From Flavobacterium difficile (GTDB taxonomy: Bacteria; Bacteroidota; Bacteroidia; Flavobacteriales; Flavobacteriaceae), in assembly GCF_011392115.1 (NCBI RefSeq), contig NZ_JAAJBT010000001.1, positions 603,767 to 667,766 on the forward strand: a stretch of DNA of 64,000 nucleotides, written 5' to 3'. Of the stretch, positions 18,841 to 27,596 are shown in pieces. Positions within the stretch are counted from its first letter, which is position 1. Every line of letters starts with the position of its first letter. The position numbers were made by a program, and so were the translations under genes. Below the pieces are notes generated by a model. That model made no database searches. It was not told the DNA's origin and saw only the letters and a program-made list of their open reading frames with translations.

Positions 18841-20088
18841 ATGAAAGCAGCAGTCATAACCATTGGAGATGAAATATTAATAGGTCAAATTGTCGATACC
18901 AATTCGTCTTATATCTCGAAAGCTTTAGATAAAATCGGAATTGCAACCTATGAAATGCTTTCCATTTCAGATAATAAAGAGCATATTTTAAAGACGTTTA
19001 AAGATGTGCAAAATAATTTTGATGTTGTAATTATAACAGGTGGATTAGGTCCGACTAAAGATGATATCACAAAAAAAACATTCTGCGATTATTTTGATGA
19101 TGTTTTAGTTCAAAACGATGAGGTTTTACAAAATGTAAAAGATATTATTGAAGGCTTTTATAAAAAACCAATTACACAATTAAATATCGATCAAGCATTA
19201 GTGCCTTCTAAAGCGAAAGTACTTTTTAATAAAGTAGGAACTGCGCCAGGAATGCTAATGGAACATGAAAGTACAGTGTTTATTTCATTACCTGGAGTGC
19301 CTTATGAGATGAAATACTTAGTAGATAATGAGATAATTCCTTACCTAGTTGAAAAATTTGAACGACCTTATATTGTTCACAAAACATTAATGACTTATGG
19401 TCGTGGAGAAAGCTTAATTGCAGAACAAATTGAAAATTGGGAAACCAATTTACCTAATTTTATTAAGTTGGCTTATTTGCCGAGTCCGGGTAAAGTTCGT
19501 TTAAGATTAACAGCTCGTGGTGAAAATGAAGACTTTTTAAAAGAAGCTATTTTTAATGAAGTTGAAAAATTAAAACCTATTATTGGTGATATTATTGTAG
19601 GTTACGAAGAAGACGAAACAATTGAAGTGGTTTTAGGTAAATTATTTGCAGAAAAAAAAGTAACCTTATCTACTGCTGAAAGTTGTACAGGTGGAAAAAT
19701 ATCTCAATTAATAACAGCTGTGGCTGGAGCTTCTGCGTATTTTTATGGTGGAATTACAGCTTATTCGAATCAAATTAAAACAGATGTTTTAAAAGTTAAT
19801 TCAGATTTAATTGATGAGTTTTCTGTTGTAAGTGCAGCTGTTGCTAAAGAAATGGCTCTTAATTGTAAATCCATTTTTAAAACAGATTATGCCATAGCTA
19901 CTACAGGAAATGCTGGTCCGACAAAAGGAGAAAGCGATGCAGAATTAGGTACGGTATTTATTGCAATTGCTACACCAAATGAAGTTTTTGTAGAAGAATT
20001 TAATTTTGGTCAACCACGTGAAAAGGTAGTGTATAGGGCAGTTAACACAGCATTTGAAATGTTGTACAAAGAAATTTCAAAAAACTAA
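18841..20088 (+). CDS. cinA: CinA family protein (nicotinamide-nucleotide amidase/pyrophosphatase type)
   Basis: The 415-residue protein has an N-terminal molybdopterin-binding-like domain ([30 protein letters not shown]) and a C-terminal CinA amidase domain (about 260-415) with STAESCTGG and [11 protein letters not shown]. The C-terminal domain in PncC relatives deamidates nicotinamide mononucleotide for NAD recycling; the N-terminal domain hydrolyses ADP-ribose or NAD-type molecules in some bacteria. A TATTTTTG box lies at 18819-18826. The length fits the full two-domain form. Confidence 0.93.
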   Translation: MKAAVITIGDEILIGQIVDTNSSYISKALDKIGIATYEMLSISDNKEHILKTFKDVQNNFDVVIITGGLGPTKDDITKKTFCDYFDDVLVQNDEVLQNVKDIIEGFYKKPITQLNIDQALVPSKAKVLFNKVGTAPGMLMEHESTVFISLPGVPYEMKYLVDNEIIPYLVEKFERPYIVHKTLMTYGRGESLIAEQIENWETNLPNFIKLAYLPSPGKVRLRLTARGENEDFLKEAIFNEVEKLKPIIGDIIVGYEEDETIEVVLGKLFAEKKVTLSTAESCTGGKISQLITAVAGASAYFYGGITAYSNQIKTDVLKVNSDLIDEFSVVSAAVAKEMALNCKSIFKTDYAIATTGNAGPTKGESDAELGTVFIAIATPNEVFVEEFNFGQPREKVVYRAVNTAFEMLYKEISKN

Positions 20089-20098
20089 TAAAAAATAG

Positions 20099-20129
20099 TT
20101 GCATAGTAATTGAAAAATCCTTTTCTTTG
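20099..20129 (+). promoter_or_regulatory. Promoter of the rpmB-rpmG-bL38 operon
   Basis: TTG at 20099-20101 and TTTCTTTG at 20122-20129 are separated by 20 bases. This is close to the Bacteroidetes TTG-N19-TAnnTTTG consensus, with T for A at the second position of the -7 box. It lies 38 bases before rpmB. Confidence 0.55.
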
Positions 20130-20167
20130 CACCCTTATTTAGAATAACGATATAAAAGTTTAGAATA

Positions 20168-20410
20168 ATGTCAAGAGTTTGTGAACTAACAGGAAAAAGA
20201 GCAATGGTTGGAAACAACGTTTCTCACGCGATGAATAAAACTAAGAGAAAATTCTCTGTGAACTTAGTGAAAAAACGTTTTTACATTGCAGAAGAAGATA
20301 GATGGGTGAGCCTAAAAATATCTACAGCAGCATTAAAAACAATTAACAAAAATGGTATTGCCGCAGTTTTGAAAAAAGCTAAAGCAGATGGATTTGTAAA
20401 ATCTGTTTAA
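20168..20410 (+). CDS. rpmB: 50S ribosomal protein bL28
   Basis: The 80-residue protein begins [20 protein letters not shown], the bL28 signature, followed by the basic [10 protein letters not shown] stretch. It is a structural protein of the large subunit. It heads a translation operon with rpmG (20 bases downstream) and the 50-residue bL38 gene, ending at a terminator before ftsY. Confidence 0.97.
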   Translation: MSRVCELTGKRAMVGNNVSHAMNKTKRKFSVNLVKKRFYIAEEDRWVSLKISTAALKTINKNGIAAVLKKAKADGFVKSV

Positions 20411-20430
20411 TCATTTAAAAATATATCAAA

Positions 20431-20613
20431 ATGGCAAAGAAAGGTAATAGAATCCAAGTAATTTTAGAGTGTACTGAGCACAAAGAATCTGGTCAACCAG
20501 GAACTTCTCGTTACATCACTACTAAAAACAAGAAAAACACACCAGATAGAATGGAAATTAAGAAATTCAATCCTATCTTGAAAAGAGTAACTGTTCACAA
20601 AGAAATTAAATAA
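20431..20613 (+). CDS. rpmG: 50S ribosomal protein bL33
   Basis: The 60-residue basic protein contains [12 protein letters not shown] and [20 protein letters not shown], diagnostic of bL33. Only one Cys is present, so this is the Zn-independent (C-minus) form. It is a large-subunit protein, co-transcribed with rpmB. Confidence 0.97.
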   Translation: MAKKGNRIQVILECTEHKESGQPGTSRYITTKNKKNTPDRMEIKKFNPILKRVTVHKEIK

Positions 20614-20676
20614 TTAGAAATTTTTAATTTTCAAGTAGTTTATTTGAAACTTTTAAATTCCATAAAACATTAAGTC

Positions 20677-20829
20677 ATGGCAAAGAAAACCGTAGCAACT
20701 TTACAAACAGCTTCTAAAAGATTGACTAAAGCAATCAAAATGGTAAGGTCTCCTAAAACAGGTGCTTACACATTTGTGGAATCAGTTATGAGTCCTGAAG
20801 AAGTAGATGAGTTCTTAAAAAAGAAATAA
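20677..20829 (+). CDS. DUF4295 family ribosomal protein (bL38)
   Basis: A 50-residue open frame starts at the ATG at 20677 and ends at the TAA at 20827-20829. The protein begins MAKKTVATLQTASKRLTKA, continues through KMVRSPKTGAYTF and ends in EEVDEFLKKK. It matches the DUF4295 family, always found after rpmG in Bacteroidetes. As I recall, this family was identified in the Flavobacterium johnsoniae ribosome structure and named bL38. The basic N-terminal half and the operon position fit a ribosomal protein. It lies 63 bases after rpmG. Confidence 0.88.
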   Translation: MAKKTVATLQTASKRLTKAIKMVRSPKTGAYTFVESVMSPEEVDEFLKKK

Positions 20830-20847
20830 TCTATATATATAGATACT

Positions 20848-20884
20848 AAAAAAGCTATTTTCATTTGAAAGTAGCTTTTTTTAT
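20848..20884 (+). terminator. Terminator between bL38 and ftsY
   Basis: The stem AAAAAGCTA / TAGCTTTTT with a T-run lies between the bL38 stop and ftsY. It implies that ftsY either has its own promoter or is read by partial read-through. Confidence 0.75.
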
Positions 20885-20934
20885 TTTATTTTTGTTTCAT
20901 ATTAATGCAAATCAAATCCTTACCTAAATAAACA

Positions 20935-21915
20935 ATGAGTTTTTTTAAAAAAATATTTTCTTCCAACAAAAGCGAACCTGTTTTAACTGAACAGGAAAAG
21001 CAAGTTTTAGATAAAGGTTTAGAGAAAACTAAAACGTCGTTCTTTTCCAAATTAACTAAAGCGGTTGCTGGAAAATCTAAAGTAGATGATGAAGTTTTAG
21101 ATAATCTAGAGGAAGTACTTATTTCTTCTGATGTTGGTGTGAATACCACGTTAAAAATTATTCAACGAATAGAAAAAAGAGTTTCTCAAGACAAATACTT
21201 AGGAACAGATGAGCTTAATTTAATCTTAAGAGAAGAAATTGGCGCACTTTTATCTGAAACCAATACCGGAAATGATTCTGAATTTATCCTTCCAAAAGAT
21301 ATTAAACCTTACGTAATTATGGTGGTTGGTGTGAATGGAGTTGGGAAAACAACAACTATTGGAAAATTAGCTTATCAATTTAAAAAAGCTGGTTTTAATG
21401 TGGTTTTAGGTGCGGCGGATACGTTCAGAGCGGCAGCAATTGATCAGTTACAAATTTGGGCAGATAGAGTAGGAGTTCCTATGGTAAGACAGCAAATGGG
21501 TTCTGATCCGGCCTCAGTTGCTTTTGATACTTTACAATCTGCTGTAGCACAAAATGCAGATGTTGTGATTATTGATACAGCAGGACGTTTACATAACAAA
21601 GTTGGTTTAATGAATGAACTTACAAAAGTAAAAAATGTGATGCAAAAAGTAGTTCCAAACACTCCAAATGATGTAATGTTGGTGCTTGATGGCTCAACTG
21701 GACAAAATGCTTTTGAGCAAGCCAAACAATTTACCGCAGCTACAGAAGTTTCTTGTTTAGCTGTTACTAAATTAGATGGTACGGCAAAAGGCGGTGTGGT
21801 TATCGGTATCTCAGATCAATTTCAAATTCCAGTAAAATATATTGGAGTAGGAGAAGGTATTGAAGATTTACAAGTATTTAATAAGACAGAATTTGTAGAT
21901 TCTTTCTTTAATTAA
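20935..21915 (+). CDS. ftsY: Signal recognition particle receptor FtsY
   Basis: The 326-residue protein has a short charged N-terminal region, a helical N domain, and the SRP GTPase domain: G1 GVNGVGKTTTIGKL, GAADTFRAAA, G3 DTAGRLHNK and G4 TKLDGTAKGG. FtsY docks the SRP-ribosome complex at the membrane for co-translational insertion. The length fits the compact form without the long acidic A domain of enteric bacteria. The ATG at 20935 follows the terminator by 50 bases; a 71-residue membrane protein gene starts 10 bases after its stop. Confidence 0.96.
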   Translation: MSFFKKIFSSNKSEPVLTEQEKQVLDKGLEKTKTSFFSKLTKAVAGKSKVDDEVLDNLEEVLISSDVGVNTTLKIIQRIEKRVSQDKYLGTDELNLILREEIGALLSETNTGNDSEFILPKDIKPYVIMVVGVNGVGKTTTIGKLAYQFKKAGFNVVLGAADTFRAAAIDQLQIWADRVGVPMVRQQMGSDPASVAFDTLQSAVAQNADVVIIDTAGRLHNKVGLMNELTKVKNVMQKVVPNTPNDVMLVLDGSTGQNAFEQAKQFTAATEVSCLAVTKLDGTAKGGVVIGISDQFQIPVKYIGVGEGIEDLQVFNKTEFVDSFFN

Positions 21916-21925
21916 TTTATTAAGC

Positions 21926-22141
21926 ATGAAGAACTTTTTTACTAATATGACCAATTCTAAATTGCTGGTTATTGCAATTGTTTCAGCATTTTTAGCTTTT
22001 CCTTTCGATTTGAAATTTTTAAGTTTCATGAAAAGTGAATCTATGTTTATGGGATTACGTTTAATCTCTTTTGTTTTAATATACTATGTTATAATTAAAG
22101 TAATTGACAATAAAACCAAACCAAGAAAAAAAGATAAATAG
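21926..22141 (+). CDS. Small two-helix membrane protein of unknown function
   Basis: The 71-residue product has two hydrophobic stretches, about 12-31 and 41-61, and a Lys/Arg-rich tail (KTKPRKKDK) that should face the cytoplasm. I recognise no family. It starts 10 bases after ftsY, so it is probably co-transcribed with the SRP receptor gene; a shared terminator follows. A link to protein targeting is only suggested by position. Confidence 0.6.
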   Translation: MKNFFTNMTNSKLLVIAIVSAFLAFPFDLKFLSFMKSESMFMGLRLISFVLIYYVIIKVIDNKTKPRKKDK

Positions 22142-22157
22142 ATAGACTTGTAATAAT

Positions 22158-22200
22158 AAAAAAAGGTCCGTTATGATTTAATCATGACGGACCTTTTTGA
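22158..22200. terminator. Bidirectional terminator after ftsY and the porin gene
   Basis: The stem AAAAAGGTCCGT / ACGGACCTTTTT has an inner ATGATT/AATCAT pair and lies between convergent genes. The terminator of rny at 22912 has a very similar core (GTCCGTT ... AACGGAC). Confidence 0.9.
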
Positions 22201-22210
22201 TAAAATAAGA

Positions 22211-22795
22211 TTAAAATCTAAAACCCACTCCAAGTTGGAAAACAGAATTCTTACTGTCAGAATTTTCAATTATTTCATTAAAACTATAAGTATACCTACC
22301 TGATATGAAAAACTCATTAAAGTTTAATGATACACCACCGGCTAAGGCAGTATCAAATTCATTAATGTCATCGTTAACTATTTGATTGTTATCATTAACA
22401 ATTTTTTCATTTATTTTAAGACCAAATTGTGGTCCTGCTTCAAAAGATAGAACATTTCCAGCTTTTAGTTTTAATAAAACAGGTACGTTGATATAATCAA
22501 TTTGATATTCATTTTTAAAATTGGCTCCCAAAACTGTAAAATTGTTTTCAAAACCTTGACGCGAATATAAAATTTCAGGTTGTAAGGCAAATGTGTTACC
22601 AATTAAAGGTATTTCTCCTACAAATCCAATATGAAAACTTGTTCTGGGATCTAAGCCGTCTTTGAATTCTCCTTTTGTTACGGTGGAATAATTTAATCCA
22701 CCTTTAATGCCAAATTTTCCCTCGTTTGAGGTTTTTTCTTGAGATAATGCAGTAACTGTAATAAAACTAGTTAGTAATAAAATGACTTTTTTCAT
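22211..22795 (-). CDS. Outer-membrane beta-barrel protein (porin family, PorT-like)
   Basis: The 194-residue protein has a signal peptide (about 1-18, TALSQ) and then strands beginning GKFGIKGGLNYSTV, the usual opening of the Bacteroidetes PorT/OmpW-like outer-membrane barrel. YIDYINVPVLLKLKAGNVLSFEAGPQFGLKI is the most conserved part of this family. It ends in FQLGVGFRF, a C-terminal aromatic strand recognised by the BAM complex. An eight-strand barrel is likely. Substrate or role is unknown. Confidence 0.85.
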   Translation of the reverse strand: MKKVILLLTSFITVTALSQEKTSNEGKFGIKGGLNYSTVTKGEFKDGLDPRTSFHIGFVGEIPLIGNTFALQPEILYSRQGFENNFTVLGANFKNEYQIDYINVPVLLKLKAGNVLSFEAGPQFGLKINEKIVNDNNQIVNDDINEFDTALAGGVSLNFNEFFISGRYTYSFNEIIENSDSKNSVFQLGVGFRF

Positions 22796-22911
22796 ACTAT
22801 TTAAATTAAGATTAATAAATAAGTAATGTTTTTCTTATTATATATTTTTCTATTTAGAAAATCAAAAGCAAATTCCATGCCCTTTTGTAAAATTTGAATA
22901 AAATTATAAAA

Positions 22912-22947
22912 AAAAGTCCGTTGTGAATTGATCGAAACGGACTTTTA
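22912..22947 (-). terminator. Terminator of rny
   Basis: On the minus strand the stem AAAAGTCCGTT / AACGGACTTTT is followed by a T-run, just after the rny stop. Confidence 0.85.
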
Positions 22948-22965
22948 TTTTGCTATGAATTGAGT

Positions 22966-24528
22966 TTATTTGGCAATGTTTACCGCTCTTGTTTCTCTAA
23001 TTACGGTAACTTTTACTTGTCCTGGATATGTCATTTCTGTTTGAATTTTGTGTGAAATTTCAAAAGATAAGTTTGCTGCTAATTCATCTGAAACTTTTTC
23101 GCTTTCTACTAATACACGTAATTCTCTACCAGCTTGAATTGCATAAGCATTTTTAACTCCTGGGAAACTATAAGCTACTTCTTCTAAGTCTTTTAAACGT
23201 TGGATATAAGAATCTAATACTTGACGTCTTGCGCCAGGTCTAGCACCCGAAATCGCATCACATACTTGAACTAAAGGAGAAATTAAATATTTCATTTCAA
23301 TTTCATCGTGGTGTGCACCAATTGCGTTGCATACCTCTTCTTTTTCACCATATTTTTCAGCCCATTGCATACCTAAAATAGCATGAGGTAATTCACTTTC
23401 TGTATCTGGAACTTTTCCAATATCGTGTAATAAACCGGCTCTTTTTGCTAATTTTACGTTAAGTCCTAATTCTGCAGCCATTAAACCACATAATTTAGAA
23501 ACTTCTCTCGAGTGTTGTAGTAAATTTTGTCCGTATGAAGAACGGTATTTCATTCTACCTACAATTTTTATTAACTCTGGGTGTAAACCATGAATTCCTA
23601 AATCGATTACAGTACGTTTCCCTACTTCGATAATTTCTTCTTCAATTTGTTTTTTGGTTTTTTCTACCACTTCCTCAATACGAGCAGGGTGAATACGACC
23701 ATCTGTAACTAATTTATGTAGTGCTAAACGCGCAATTTCTCTTCTAACAGGATCAAAACAAGATAAAATAATTGCTTCTGGTGTGTCATCTACAATGATT
23801 TCCACTCCAGTTGCAGCTTCAATAGCTCTAATGTTTCTTCCTTCTCTACCAATAATTCTACCTTTTACATCGTCTGATTCAATGTTAAAAACAGACACGC
23901 AATTTTCAACTGCTTCTTCTGTTCCAACACGTTGAATTGTACTGATAATGATCTTTTTAGCTTCTTGTTGAGCAGTAAGTTTGGCTTCTTCAATTGTTTC
24001 TTGAATATGCGCCATTGCATTCGTTTTAGCTTCAGCTTTTAAACTTTCTACTAATTGATTTTTAGCATCATCTGCAGATAAACCAGATATTACTTCTAAT
24101 TGTTCAATCTGGCTTTTATGTAATTTGTCTACTTCTTGAGATTTTTTCTCTAAGTTATCGATTTTAGTTTGGTATTCTTTAATTTTAGCTTCAGCTTCCT
24201 CATTAATTTTCTTTGCTTTCGCTAACTCATTAGAAACTTGAGATTCTTTATCTCTTGTTCTTTTTTCGGCTTCAGCCATTTTTTTGTCTTTTGACAAAAT
24301 TTCTTTTTCGTGTTCCGATTTTAATTCTAAAAATTTTTCTTTGGCTTGTAATAGCTTGTTTTTCTTTTCTGCTTCGGCTTCAGATTTTGCATCTCTTAAT
24401 ATTGAGCCTGCTTCTTTTTTAGCATTTTTAATAAGATTAGAAACATTGCTTTTTTCTAAAAATTTAGCAATTGCAAATCCAATAGCTAATCCGACAACGA
24501 TTCCAATTATTATACTTAATGGTTCCAT
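22966..24528 (-). CDS. rny: Ribonuclease Y
   Basis: This is the membrane-anchored endoribonuclease that starts mRNA decay. The start at 24528 gives 520 residues opening [21 protein letters not shown], the usual N-terminal membrane helix. A long coiled coil follows (about 30-200), then a KH domain ([19 protein letters not shown]) and an HD domain (GLLHDIGKV). A start 30 bases further upstream is in frame but would place the first codons inside the closing stem of the 6S RNA and add residues before the helix, so I reject it. The gene is directly downstream of the 6S RNA, as ygfA-type genes follow 6S RNA in other bacteria. Confidence 0.95.
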   Translation of the reverse strand: MEPLSIIIGIVVGLAIGFAIAKFLEKSNVSNLIKNAKKEAGSILRDAKSEAEAEKKNKLLQAKEKFLELKSEHEKEILSKDKKMAEAEKRTRDKESQVSNELAKAKKINEEAEAKIKEYQTKIDNLEKKSQEVDKLHKSQIEQLEVISGLSADDAKNQLVESLKAEAKTNAMAHIQETIEEAKLTAQQEAKKIIISTIQRVGTEEAVENCVSVFNIESDDVKGRIIGREGRNIRAIEAATGVEIIVDDTPEAIILSCFDPVRREIARLALHKLVTDGRIHPARIEEVVEKTKKQIEEEIIEVGKRTVIDLGIHGLHPELIKIVGRMKYRSSYGQNLLQHSREVSKLCGLMAAELGLNVKLAKRAGLLHDIGKVPDTESELPHAILGMQWAEKYGEKEEVCNAIGAHHDEIEMKYLISPLVQVCDAISGARPGARRQVLDSYIQRLKDLEEVAYSFPGVKNAYAIQAGRELRVLVESEKVSDELAANLSFEISHKIQTEMTYPGQVKVTVIRETRAVNIAK

Positions 24529-24552
24529 AGTTTTGTTTTGTTTAATAAAAAA

Positions 24553-24706
24553 GCCCACATCAGGTGTTTGAATAAACTCGATTCAGACAGGATTTGAGCT
24601 AGAGCAATGTTCAAGGATTTCCGATAAATCGGAACGTGCTTTAGTATCGCAAATTCACTCGTTTAATTGTTAGTGTTGAGTTTATCAAATATTTACTAAT
24701 GTGGGC
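24553..24706 (-). ncRNA. ssrS: 6S RNA (6S-Flavo type)
   Basis: The 154-base region between zapA and rny has no open frame. Read on the minus strand, its ends pair exactly (GCCCACAT with ATGTGGGC). A second stem follows (ATAAACTC with GAGTTTAT), then a large unpaired centre and an apical hairpin TTCCGA-TTTA-TCGGAA-like. A closed rod with a central bubble is the 6S architecture, which mimics an open promoter and holds RNA polymerase. The position next to zapA matches known 6S genes; a flavobacterial 6S family is known. The call rests on structure and position; I could not run a covariance search. Confidence 0.8.
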
Positions 24707-24731
24707 AGTACTTTAGTGTTTTGTATGAACG

Positions 24732-24748
24732 TTTTTTTTTTTTTTTTT
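24732..24748. repeat. 17-base T homopolymer
   Basis: A run of 17 T (A on the coding strand) lies directly after the zapA stop codon and before the 6S RNA. It is the longest homopolymer I noticed in the window and could slip during replication. Confidence 0.9.
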
Positions 24749-24750
24749 AT

Positions 24751-25044
24751 TTATTTTGAAAGTAAACCTTCAATTTTATCGTTGAGTTTTTTCAATCTTT
24801 CGAATGCTTCTACAGTTTCTGTTGAAGTGTCTATTTGTGTTTGTTCTATTTGAGATGCAAATTGTAAAGCGCACATGGCCAATACATCTTGTTTGTCTCT
24901 TACTGCATAGCTGGCTTCAAATTTTTTAATGGTAGCGTCAATTTTTTTAGATGCTGTTCTTAAACCTTCTTCCTGAGTTGTTTCCACTGTTAAGGGATAC
25001 ACTCGGTCTGCAATTGAAATTTTTATTTTTAACTTTTCTGCCAT
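24751..25044 (-). CDS. zapA: Cell division protein ZapA
   Basis: The 97-residue protein starts KLKIKISIADRVYPLTVETTQEEGLRTASKKID, the ZapA N-terminal beta domain, and continues as a helical coiled coil. ZapA cross-links FtsZ filaments at midcell. It lies 2 bases after the coiled-coil gene and upstream of the 6S RNA and rny, an arrangement conserved in Bacteroidetes. Confidence 0.93.
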   Translation of the reverse strand: MAEKLKIKISIADRVYPLTVETTQEEGLRTASKKIDATIKKFEASYAVRDKQDVLAMCALQFASQIEQTQIDTSTETVEAFERLKKLNDKIEGLLSK

Positions 25045-25046
25045 AA

Positions 25047-25337
25047 TTATTCAGAAAGTTGTGCTATACAATAGTCGATTTCTCTAATCAACGAATTTAT
25101 TTTCAGTTTTGTTTCTTTCTTGTATTCTTCACTGCCTAGAAGAGAATTTGTGATTCGTAAGCTTTCCAACTCGTTTTTTAAAGTGTTTACTTTTTCTTTT
25201 TCGTGTTGGGCGGTTTGTTTTATTTCATTTAATTCTTTAGATAAACTCTCGTTTAATTGCTCTAAACTTTCTATTTTTTTAGATAATTTAAAGAACTTTA
25301 CTTCTAAAGAATCAATAATTTTTGACAATTCGCTCAT
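25047..25337 (-). CDS. Small coiled-coil protein upstream of zapA
   Basis: The 96-residue product is almost entirely coiled coil (heptads of Leu/Ile among Glu/Lys from about 5 to 70). It resembles in size and shape ZapB and other small proteins encoded next to zapA. It is translated in one operon with zapA (2-base gap). A role as a ZapA partner in Z-ring assembly is inferred from shape and position; no catalytic motif is present. Confidence 0.75.
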   Translation of the reverse strand: MSELSKIIDSLEVKFFKLSKKIESLEQLNESLSKELNEIKQTAQHEKEKVNTLKNELESLRITNSLLGSEEYKKETKLKINSLIREIDYCIAQLSE

Positions 25338-25441
25338 TTCAACTTAATTCTTTTCTTGATTTTACAAATTTAAAACTTCAATTTCGAAATCCAACACTTT
25401 TTTACAAAAATTATAAAGTTTTTTTTCTCGAGGCTTAATCT

Positions 25442-26482
25442 TTAATTTTCATCTTGTTTTTTACTCTTTATAAAATCTAAAATTAAAGTAGCAATTAACT
25501 TCCCAGTTAAATGATTATTGTTGGATAAATCTAAATCTGGAGCGCCTTCACAGATGTGTATATAACATGCATTTTCTTCTTTTCCAACCTGATGGATAAA
25601 ATGACGTGCTTTTTCTACACTAAAACCACTTAATGTCATAGCGCTACTATGTATGTTCGGAATGGCATCTAAATCGACTTCTAAACCAAAAGGTGTATTG
25701 GAAATAAATTTTAATGCAGTTGTAATTTCTGAAGTAAAACTTTTAGTTTTTCTTACAGCCATTTCTTCATAAGTTACATATTTTACTCTGTCTTCTATAG
25801 TTTTTAGGGTATTGAAAACACTTTTAGAAACAAAATTTTCATGCAATCCAAAGATGAAATATTTTTTCAAAAAGCCTTCTTCAAAAGCATAGGTAAATCC
25901 ATTTCCGCTATGACGGCCTTCCATTATTCTAAAGTCAGTATGAGCATCAAAGTTTATGGCATTTACAGGCATTCCCTTAGCTAAAGCTAATCCTTTTATG
26001 TTTCCATATGCATTGTTATGTCCGCCACCTATAATTATAGGAATTTTGTTAGCTTTTAAAATAGTACTAATAACAAAAGATACATCTTTGTCAATTTCTT
26101 CAACCATGCTAAAAAGTTTTTTTCGATCTTCTTTATTGCTGGTGTCTAATGTTCTAGAAATTTCCATTTCAGCAGAGAAATTAATTTCACCTAAAACGAT
26201 CAATTCGCTTCCTTTGCAAAATTTGTTATGTTGAAAATTCACTAAACTTTTTAACGTACTTTCAAATGCAGTTGCCGTTCCTGTTCTTCCCAAATTTGCT
26301 TTTACTCCAATGTCTTCGGGTAAACCAATTAAAACGAATTTTGCCTCGCAATTTGAAATAAAATCTATCCAGTTTTCGTCAATTGGAACCGTGATGATTT
26401 TTTCTCCGAATTTTATTTCGCCGCTTCTGTGTTGCGTAATTTTAGCTAAATATTTAGAACTGAATACGTTTAATTTGTCCAT
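25442..26482 (-). CDS. Formimidoylglutamase-like enzyme (arginase/ureohydrolase family)
   Basis: The 346-residue protein carries the ureohydrolase Mn ligands: H155 in IIGGGHNN, D179/H181/D183 in NFDAHTDFR, and two Asp in GLEVDLDAIP. The family includes arginase, agmatinase and HutG, which releases formamide from formimidoylglutamate in histidine breakdown. Flavobacterial proteins of this length are usually called formimidoylglutamase. No other hut gene is nearby, so the substrate is not confirmed. The third loop reads DAIP instead of the common VLDP. Confidence 0.8.
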   Translation of the reverse strand: MDKLNVFSSKYLAKITQHRSGEIKFGEKIITVPIDENWIDFISNCEAKFVLIGLPEDIGVKANLGRTGTATAFESTLKSLVNFQHNKFCKGSELIVLGEINFSAEMEISRTLDTSNKEDRKKLFSMVEEIDKDVSFVISTILKANKIPIIIGGGHNNAYGNIKGLALAKGMPVNAINFDAHTDFRIMEGRHSGNGFTYAFEEGFLKKYFIFGLHENFVSKSVFNTLKTIEDRVKYVTYEEMAVRKTKSFTSEITTALKFISNTPFGLEVDLDAIPNIHSSAMTLSGFSVEKARHFIHQVGKEENACYIHICEGAPDLDLSNNNHLTGKLIATLILDFIKSKKQDEN

Positions 26483-26598
26483 TTTAACTTTTTATTATGT
26501 TTTCAAATATAATATTTTCAAGATAGATAACGTTATATAGTAGAAGAAATAAATAAAATTTTATTTTTGCACGATTAAATAACCTAAATCGATTAAAT

Positions 26599-27495
26599 AT
26601 GGAATTAAATCAATCAAACCCTAGAAATTCTGGATTAAAAGCTGCTATTGTTGTTTTAGCATTACTTCTTATGGGAAGTTTGGCATATATGTATAAGTTA
26701 AATCAAGATAAAAATGATGTAGATTCAACTTTAACAAAAACACTGACTGAAAAAGAAAAATTTCAGGCAGAGCTTGAAGCAAAAATTGCTGAATATGATA
26801 CAGCTATTGCAGACAATACTGCTTTAAAAGGTGAATTAGAAGAAGAACAAGCGAAAATTGTTGAATTATTAGAAAAAATTAAAAAATCTAATGGAAGCGT
26901 AGCGGAACTTTCAAAATATAAAAATGAATATGTGAAGTTAAAACGTGAAATGGATAATTTAATTGCTGAAAATAAAGTTTTAAAAGAAGCTAATTTAGGA
27001 TTAACTAAGAATTTAGACAGCACAACAGTTTTGTTATCCAATGCGAAAACTGCGAATGATACTTTAGCAGCTAAAAATGAAAATTTATCAAAAACAGTTG
27101 AAAAAGCTCAAAAATTAGCAGTTTTAAATTTAACAACTTTAGCGGTAAAACAAAGAAGTTCTGGGAAACAAATTGATACAGATAAAGCTACGAGAGCTGA
27201 TGTTTTAAAAATTAGTTTTACTATAGCTGAAAATCAGGTTGCAAAAACTGGAGACAGAACGTATTATGTTCAAGTTATCGATAGTAAAAATAATGTTTTG
27301 GGTGAAAAAAAGTCTGAAACATTCGGATCTACTTATTTACCATATAGTTTCCAGAAAACTGTAAAATATGAAAATAAAACGGTTCAAGTTCAAGAAGATT
27401 TACCTGTTAAAAATATTACTTCAGGTTCTTATTTTGTAAATGTGTTTGATAAAAACGGAGAATTAGTTTCTAAAAACAGTTTCCAATTAAGATAA
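26599..27495 (+). CDS. Membrane-anchored coiled-coil protein of unknown function
   Basis: The 298-residue product has one N-terminal membrane helix (about 14-32), then a long Lys/Glu-rich coiled coil (about 38-175). A C-terminal beta-rich domain follows (about 190-298, ITFTIAENQV-like through VNVFDKNGELVSKNSFQLR). The topology suggests anchoring in the inner membrane with the bulk in the periplasm. TATTTTTG at 26562-26569 is a candidate -7 box. Similar proteins are widespread in flavobacteria, as I recall, without assigned function. A strong terminator follows. Confidence 0.75.
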   Translation: MELNQSNPRNSGLKAAIVVLALLLMGSLAYMYKLNQDKNDVDSTLTKTLTEKEKFQAELEAKIAEYDTAIADNTALKGELEEEQAKIVELLEKIKKSNGSVAELSKYKNEYVKLKREMDNLIAENKVLKEANLGLTKNLDSTTVLLSNAKTANDTLAAKNENLSKTVEKAQKLAVLNLTTLAVKQRSSGKQIDTDKATRADVLKISFTIAENQVAKTGDRTYYVQVIDSKNNVLGEKKSETFGSTYLPYSFQKTVKYENKTVQVQEDLPVKNITSGSYFVNVFDKNGELVSKNSFQLR

Positions 27496-27545
27496 AAATG
27501 AATGCAATTTAATATGTAATTGGTATTAATTGTCGAAAAATAGTT

Positions 27546-27582
27546 GCAAAAAAGGACTTCAATTTTGAAGTCCTTTTTTTTG
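27546..27582. terminator. Bidirectional terminator
   Basis: A 15-bp perfect stem AAAAAAGGACTTCAA / TTGAAGTCCTTTTTT lies between the convergent coiled-coil and sod genes. Confidence 0.95.
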
Positions 27583-27596
27583 TTTCAAGATTTTTA

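Noticed and set aside
24529..24558. Upstream start for rny
   Set aside because: It would put the first codons inside the closing stem of the 6S RNA and add residues before the membrane helix that homologues lack.
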